From Bacillus licheniformis DSM 13 = ATCC 14580 (GTDB lineage: Bacteria > Bacillota > Bacilli > Bacillales > Bacillaceae), in NCBI RefSeq assembly GCF_000011645.1, contig NC_006270.3, positions 2,105,501 through 2,169,500 on the forward strand: a stretch of 64,000 nucleotides of DNA, read 5' to 3'. The number at the start of each line of letters is the position of its first letter. Within the stretch, counting starts at the first letter, position 1. Of the stretch, positions 60,286-64,000 are shown piece after piece. The notes under the pieces were generated by a model, which was given only the letters and a program-made list of their open reading frames with translations, did no database searches and was not told the DNA's origin. The position numbers and the translations under genes are program-made.

Positions 60286-60924
60286 CTAACGAATTGTTAT
60301 GCCTTGGAACATTTCTCTCCAATACGGGTCGTTTGATTGCCAAATTTCTTGATCAGGAAGTTCAACAGCGCATACGTTCTTCAGCGGCCAGTGATTTTCA
60401 ACAATACCGGATACATTTGTATGATTGATCAAAAGAACGCTGAAATCGTTTGTAACCAAATCAGAGAGCACCTCTTCAAGCTCTTTGGCTTCCTGCATCG
60501 TGCCGCTCGTTCTGACAAACAGCACGCGCTTTGCAGTCGAGGTCTTTTCTAAAAATCTGTTAAATCTCCTATTAAACTTCTCTATTACTTCATGATAAGT
60601 AGCCAGGTTGTCGAGTGTATTTCGATCCGCTTTAAAATCGTGTGCCGAGTCAATGCAGTAATAATCATCCGTAACCGAGATAAAAGGGTCTTTAGTGGCA
60701 ACTCCTGTAGAATAGCCCGTCACTCTCAAATTTATAGGATTCATAAACCCTTCAAACCGGTTTCGTATCAAGCGGCACAGATCAGGCAGCGACGAGGTGC
60801 CGACCCAATCAAAAGGTCCTGCATAAGGTCTTTTATTCATTTTTCTCAGCTGAAGAGCTGTCAGGCACAAATGCCCTAGGCTGAAAACCGCATCATATTC
60901 GCCTTGTATCTCTTTTAAATTCAT
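60286..60924 (-). CDS. DUF1796-type putative cysteine peptidase
   Basis: 212 residues with an N-terminal SLGHLCLTALQLR and PFDWVGTSSLPDLCRLI, typical of the DUF1796 papain-like family; the candidate catalytic Cys is in GHLC. No signal peptide. Such genes commonly sit among glycosyltransferase genes for spore or capsule polysaccharides. AAGGAG precedes the ATG. The 196 bases upstream show no other gene; a transcription start is likely there. Confidence 0.85.
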   Translation of the reverse strand: MNLKEIQGEYDAVFSLGHLCLTALQLRKMNKRPYAGPFDWVGTSSLPDLCRLIRNRFEGFMNPINLRVTGYSTGVATKDPFISVTDDYYCIDSAHDFKADRNTLDNLATYHEVIEKFNRRFNRFLEKTSTAKRVLFVRTSGTMQEAKELEEVLSDLVTNDFSVLLINHTNVSGIVENHWPLKNVCAVELPDQEIWQSNDPYWREMFQGITIR

Positions 60925-61080
60925 ATACTCACTCCTTGTGCTTACTGACGGAACATTCTCGCTATAAGTAGAGCATCTGGTCTTTATAACATAGTATGTC
61001 GGTGTAATAAAAAGGTAAAAGACAACAACCTAAGATCGGCTCCTAAAATTCAATCCAATATTGATAGATTGAAAGACTTA

Positions 61081-61107
61081 ATAAAAACCTTCGGAGCACC
61101 GAAGGTT
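61081..61107 (-). terminator. Terminator of the 137-residue gene
   Basis: AACCTTCGG (61086-61094) and CCGAAGGTT (61099-61107), perfect stem, with a T-run on the minus strand. Confidence 0.88.
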
Positions 61108-61120
61108 GATTGAGAAATAA

Positions 61121-61534
61121 CTATTCTGTTTTGGTTTCATTTTGTGTTTGAAAGAATTTTAATGTAGTATCATTTGGAAGTGTGTAATTTTCAGGAAGTG
61201 ACTCTTTGATCGCTTCAAGCACTTTATTATTGCTTTCTATAATTTTATTGTTCATTTCTTCAAAGCTGGCTGTTAATTCGTCTAAGACTTCATTTTTGCT
61301 GTTTACATTGGTTGAGCTTTCGTTCTTTAAGGCCTCTCCGGATTCAGCCGGCTGTTCATTTGATACAGCTTCTGAGCCTGCTGCTGAATTCGTCTGAGCT
61401 GCCTTTTCTGCCAGTGCTTCAACTCTTTCTTTTCGGAACTCGAAAAGCAATTCCAAATATTTATCCCACCAACCGACATCGATTTCCTCTTTTGTCAGAA
61501 GTTCAAACAAATGCTTTTTAATTTCAGACTTCAT
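61121..61534 (-). CDS. Acidic helical protein of unknown function
   Basis: 137 residues: an N-terminal helical part with WWDKYLELLFEFRKERVE, a low-complexity Ser/Asn/Glu linker (about 48-78) and a C-terminal helix (LTASFEEMNNKIIESNNKVLEAIKE). No signal or membrane segment. It begins 14 bases after the GT4 gene with AAAGGAG and so belongs to that operon. I do not recognise a family. Confidence 0.8.
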   Translation of the reverse strand: MKSEIKKHLFELLTKEEIDVGWWDKYLELLFEFRKERVEALAEKAAQTNSAAGSEAVSNEQPAESGEALKNESSTNVNSKNEVLDELTASFEEMNNKIIESNNKVLEAIKESLPENYTLPNDTTLKFFQTQNETKTE

Positions 61535-61548
61535 ACGACATGTCTCCT

Positions 61549-62757
61549 TTATTTTAAAGTTTGTTGATAAATGTCCAAAACCTTGTTGACAGCTTCATCC
61601 ATATTCCAATACTCCATTGCAAATTTGTGTGCATTGGACCCTAAAGTTTTTCTAAGCGTCTCATCTTCCAACAACTGATTGATAGAGTTGCAAATTGCCT
61701 GTGCATCTCCTTTAGGCGTCACCATACCGGTCACATTATGTTCAACGATTTCGGGAAGTCCCCCTGCATCGCTGACGATAATAGGAAGTCCGGCTAATTG
61801 CGCTTCAATAACAGACAGCGGCTGATTTTCGAGAAGACTCGGCAAAACATACACATCAGCGATTGACAGAAGATATGGGACATCATCGCGCTTTTTCATA
61901 AACACGACATCGTTTTCCAAACCGAGCTGCCCGCATAAAATTCTCAGTCCCGCCATTCTCTCCCCGTCGCCGGCAATCCAGCATACCCAATCATCCCGAA
62001 CCTCTTTTAAATGCGAAAGTGCGGCAAGCAGATGCTGAACACCTTTGTTTTCAACGAGCCTTCCTGTGAAAAGGATAATTTTCTTATCTGTTTGCGGTAT
62101 TTCCGCTGACTTTGTATCCTTTCGTTTTAGAAAGCTGTCAATATCATAGCCATAATGGAGAACGCTGATTTGTTCCTCCGGTGTATCGAATTCCTTTGTC
62201 AACAGATTCTTCAACCAATTGTTGGCAACAATTGTAGCGTCAGCCGAAACAGCGCCGACCCGTTCAAGATGGTCAAAGTACGCCCTTGCGATGTCAGAAT
62301 TAGACTTCCTGTGGATCGTTGTAAGCTGATGTCTGATTTCATGGGCTACACTCCCGTGAAGCGTGGCAACAAGCGGCGTGTCTTTTTGCTTCACTCTTTT
62401 CAGGCAGCCGCTTGAGATGACATCTTGGGCATGGATCAGGTCGTATTTTTCCAGCCCTAAATAAATAGCTGCAAGTTCGTATACATAGCGCTGGATCTCA
62501 GTAAAGTGGACCAATTGATTGTCATATAATTGCGGAAAAGACTGTTGATCGACTGATTGCTCAATCATAGGCAAAAGCTGTTCTTTTTTCACCTTGCGAT
62601 CTTCGTTTACAATATGAACAATCTCGTTCTCTTCTCCATATCCAAGCAGATCGACTTCATGTCCCATAGATTCAAGCGATTCTTTCAGCTGGACCATATA
62701 TGTCCACACACCACCTACGTGCGGAATACTCCAATAAGTGGCAAGAAGAATTTTCAT
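61549..62757 (-). CDS. GT4 glycosyltransferase, YtcC-like
   Basis: 402 residues from the ATG at 62757, with AAAGGGAG upstream. GT-B fold: glycine-rich start (HVGGVWTYM), then C-terminal FTGRLVENKGVQHLL, EX7E-like EAQLAGLPIIVSDAGGLPE with donor-binding glutamates. It resembles the YtcC-type spore-glycan glycosyltransferases of B. subtilis. Retaining transfer from a nucleotide sugar. A SigK-like promoter and the neighbouring DUF1796 and sugar-nucleotide genes suggest a spore-surface glycan. Confidence 0.88.
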   Translation of the reverse strand: MKILLATYWSIPHVGGVWTYMVQLKESLESMGHEVDLLGYGEENEIVHIVNEDRKVKKEQLLPMIEQSVDQQSFPQLYDNQLVHFTEIQRYVYELAAIYLGLEKYDLIHAQDVISSGCLKRVKQKDTPLVATLHGSVAHEIRHQLTTIHRKSNSDIARAYFDHLERVGAVSADATIVANNWLKNLLTKEFDTPEEQISVLHYGYDIDSFLKRKDTKSAEIPQTDKKIILFTGRLVENKGVQHLLAALSHLKEVRDDWVCWIAGDGERMAGLRILCGQLGLENDVVFMKKRDDVPYLLSIADVYVLPSLLENQPLSVIEAQLAGLPIIVSDAGGLPEIVEHNVTGMVTPKGDAQAICNSINQLLEDETLRKTLGSNAHKFAMEYWNMDEAVNKVLDIYQQTLK

Positions 62758-62778
62758 AAGCATCTCCCTTTTCATTTC

Positions 62779-62808
62779 TATCCAATGCTCTAATTATTTA
62801 TATTGGTG
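62779..62808 (-). promoter_or_regulatory. SigK-like promoter of the glycosyltransferase operon
   Basis: On the minus strand CACC, 16 bases, and GCATTGGATA fit the SigK consensus mACm-N16/17-gCATAnnnTA with one mismatch; the leader would be very short. Confidence 0.45.
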
Positions 62809-62874
62809 ATTGCTATATCTTGTGTAGGACGGATATCCAATTAAGAAAGATTATTTTTGAAGAAGCTGCTAAAA

Positions 62875-62915
62875 GAAAAAATCCGCTCCCCTTGTATAAG
62901 GGAACGGATTTTTTT
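62875..62915. terminator. Bidirectional terminator of yozB
   Basis: AATCCGcTCCCCTT and AAGGGAaCGGATT pair around a short loop, flanked by A's and T's. Confidence 0.8.
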
Positions 62916-62918
62916 CTT

Positions 62919-63452
62919 TTAATAATATGGGGAAATCATCATATAGACGAGAACGCCTGTCAGGCTGACATACAGCCAAAGCGGCATCGTCCAGCGGGCG
63001 ATTTTGCGGTGGCGTTCCACCTGCATGCTCAGGCCTCTGAACAGCGTGAACAATGCCAAGGGAACGATTAAAGCGGACAAGACAATGTGTGTGATCAAAA
63101 TAAAATAGTAGATCGGTCTTATAATCCCTTCCCCGCCAAAATGAGTGTCAGGCATCAATGAATGGTAGGTCAAATATGAGACGAGAAAGATGAACGTTGT
63201 CGTAAAAGCGGCAAAAATAAACCGTTTGTGCGCTTTAATGTTTTTCTGTTTAATCATGATCAGTGCAGCCACTAAGAAAATGAATGTGAAGCTGTTGCAG
63301 ACTGCGTTCAAAAGCGGCAGAAAAGTCAAATCCAAATGAGCGAATTTGTCGCTTTTCGGCATAAAAAACAAGAGGGCAATGACGCCGTTTATGATAATCG
63401 TCAGAGCAACAACAATTCCTGTGTAGTTTTTATTTTTTTTTGTATGGGTCAT
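62919..63452 (-). CDS. yozB: DUF420-type membrane protein YozB
   Basis: 177 residues with about five helices and conserved His positions in AHKRFIFAAF, SYLTYHSLM and LITHIVLSALIV, as in DUF420 proteins related to haem-copper oxidase assembly. The ATG at 63452 is 12 bases from AGGAG; a TTG three codons earlier (63461) is only three bases away. Found after yocA in B. subtilis; here a glycan cluster has been inserted between them. Confidence 0.85.
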   Translation of the reverse strand: MTHTKKNKNYTGIVVALTIIINGVIALLFFMPKSDKFAHLDLTFLPLLNAVCNSFTFIFLVAALIMIKQKNIKAHKRFIFAAFTTTFIFLVSYLTYHSLMPDTHFGGEGIIRPIYYFILITHIVLSALIVPLALFTLFRGLSMQVERHRKIARWTMPLWLYVSLTGVLVYMMISPYY

Positions 63453-63555
63453 ATCGGGCAATCTCTCCTATTTGTGCAAGCTATCAAAATCGTATTCAAA
63501 TTCAGGAGGAATGTCAACGTTTTCGGCTTTTCGTCAGAATTTAGTCACAGAATAT

Positions 63556-63590
63556 ACAAAAATTCCCCTCCTCTTGAACGAGGAAGGGAA
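63556..63590 (-). terminator. Terminator of the right-edge gene
   Basis: TTCCCcTCCTC (63563-63573) and GAGGAaGGGAA (63580-63590), with a T5 run on the minus strand (complement of 63558-63562). Confidence 0.85.
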
Positions 63591-63604
63591 CACAGGCGGG
63601 TGCC

Positions 63605-64000
63605 TTAGAAATTCATAGCATCTTGAGCCATTAATTTTTCGAATTCTTCTTCAGTTACGATATCTTCTTTATTCGGTTTATGCTCAAACTTTACGTCACC
63701 ATCGATATTTTTGTAAGTCGTTGATGCTGTGATGCCGAAAGATTGAGGCGCTTTTTTGCTGTCAACCGAGAAAGAGATATCCGCATTTTCTGTCAGAAGG
63801 TTTTCTTTGTCATCGATTGTCGATGTCACATCGAATTTTTTAAATGTGACGTCTTTCAGTCCGTCTTTAATCTTGTTCAGCTCGCTCTTCGGAACAGCTT
63901 CTCCGCTCGCTTTTCCGGCGATTTCGATGAACTTGACGACCGCAGCTTTAATTTCTTTGTCACTAAAGCTGAAAGCGACTTTTTGAGAAGCACCCTGCTC
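63605..64000 (-). CDS. Lysine-rich, probably exported protein; N-terminal part outside window
   Basis: An open frame enters at the right edge (EQGASQKVAF) and ends at the TAA at 63605, giving 131 C-terminal residues. It is highly charged (Lys, Asp, Glu) with beta-like alternation: FSVDSKKAPQSFGITASTTYKNIDGDVKFEHKPNKED. It reads like the extracytoplasmic part of a lipoprotein, for example an LppX/LolA-like or DUF6612-type fold, but the signal sequence lies outside, so this is a guess. An internal GTG at 63829 is not a start. Confidence 0.75.
   Translation of the reverse strand, partial: EQGASQKVAFSFSDKEIKAAVVKFIEIAGKASGEAVPKSELNKIKDGLKDVTFKKFDVTSTIDDKENLLTENADISFSVDSKKAPQSFGITASTTYKNIDGDVKFEHKPNKEDIVTEEEFEKLMAQDAMNF

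Overview
The window is a chromosomal stretch of a low-to-moderate GC, endospore-forming Bacillus of the B. subtilis/B. licheniformis group; I favour B. licheniformis or B. paralicheniformis. The reasons are orthologues with B. subtilis-like lengths (gltA/gltB/gltC, csaA, aprX, czrA, yoaE, yndG-yndH-yndJ), the gene order yobS-yobT-yobU-yobV-yobW-czrA-yocA-yozB recalled from B. subtilis, and a germinant-receptor operon with three B subunits. I saw no rRNA, tRNA, CRISPR array, insertion sequence or prophage.

Layout: 1-5.4 kb holds yitF/yitG, a bactoprenol-glycosyltransferase pair (ykoS/ykoT) and a tiny Pro/Tyr/Phe-rich coat-like protein. 5.5-12.8 kb is glutamate synthase (gltA-gltB) with divergent gltC and its GltC box. 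13-17 kb has a membrane-anchored di-haem cytochrome c peroxidase-like protein divergent from a phosphodiesterase. 17-23 kb has a MarR-controlled heterodimeric ABC exporter (yfiB/yfiC type), a CYP109-like P450 and a short-chain dehydrogenase. 23.5-32.4 kb has a rifampicin-phosphotransferase/PEP-synthase family enzyme, a drug/H+ antiporter, the molybdo-enzyme YoaE, and a MarR gene divergent from a frameshifted Bmr3-like exporter.

32.4-38.7 kb is a spore germination operon: an overlooked 41-codon membrane ORF, then yndD, three yndE-type genes and yndF. 38.8-40.9 kb is an antibiotic-resistance-type ABC-F gene with a long leader holding a terminator and a complementary antiterminator segment, the most interesting regulatory structure here. 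41-51 kb has a chemoreceptor, csaA, aprX, two small regulator units, a frameshifted HD hydrolase, a DinB-like protein and yndG-yndH-yndJ. 51-59 kb follows the yob/yoc order with two tandem operators in front of yobT. 59-63 kb carries sugar-nucleotide/glycosyltransferase genes, with a SigK-like promoter before the glycosyltransferase, suggesting spore-surface glycan. The window ends inside a lysine-rich, probably exported protein.

Two themes stand out. One is intrinsic drug resistance: ABC-F, Rph-like kinase, YfiBC, three MFS exporters and several MarR/TetR repressors with visible operators. The other is spore biology: germinant receptor, coat-like protein and spore glycan genes. Two genes are broken by single-base changes in homopolymers (T8 and A7); these may be real, phase-variable or assembly errors.
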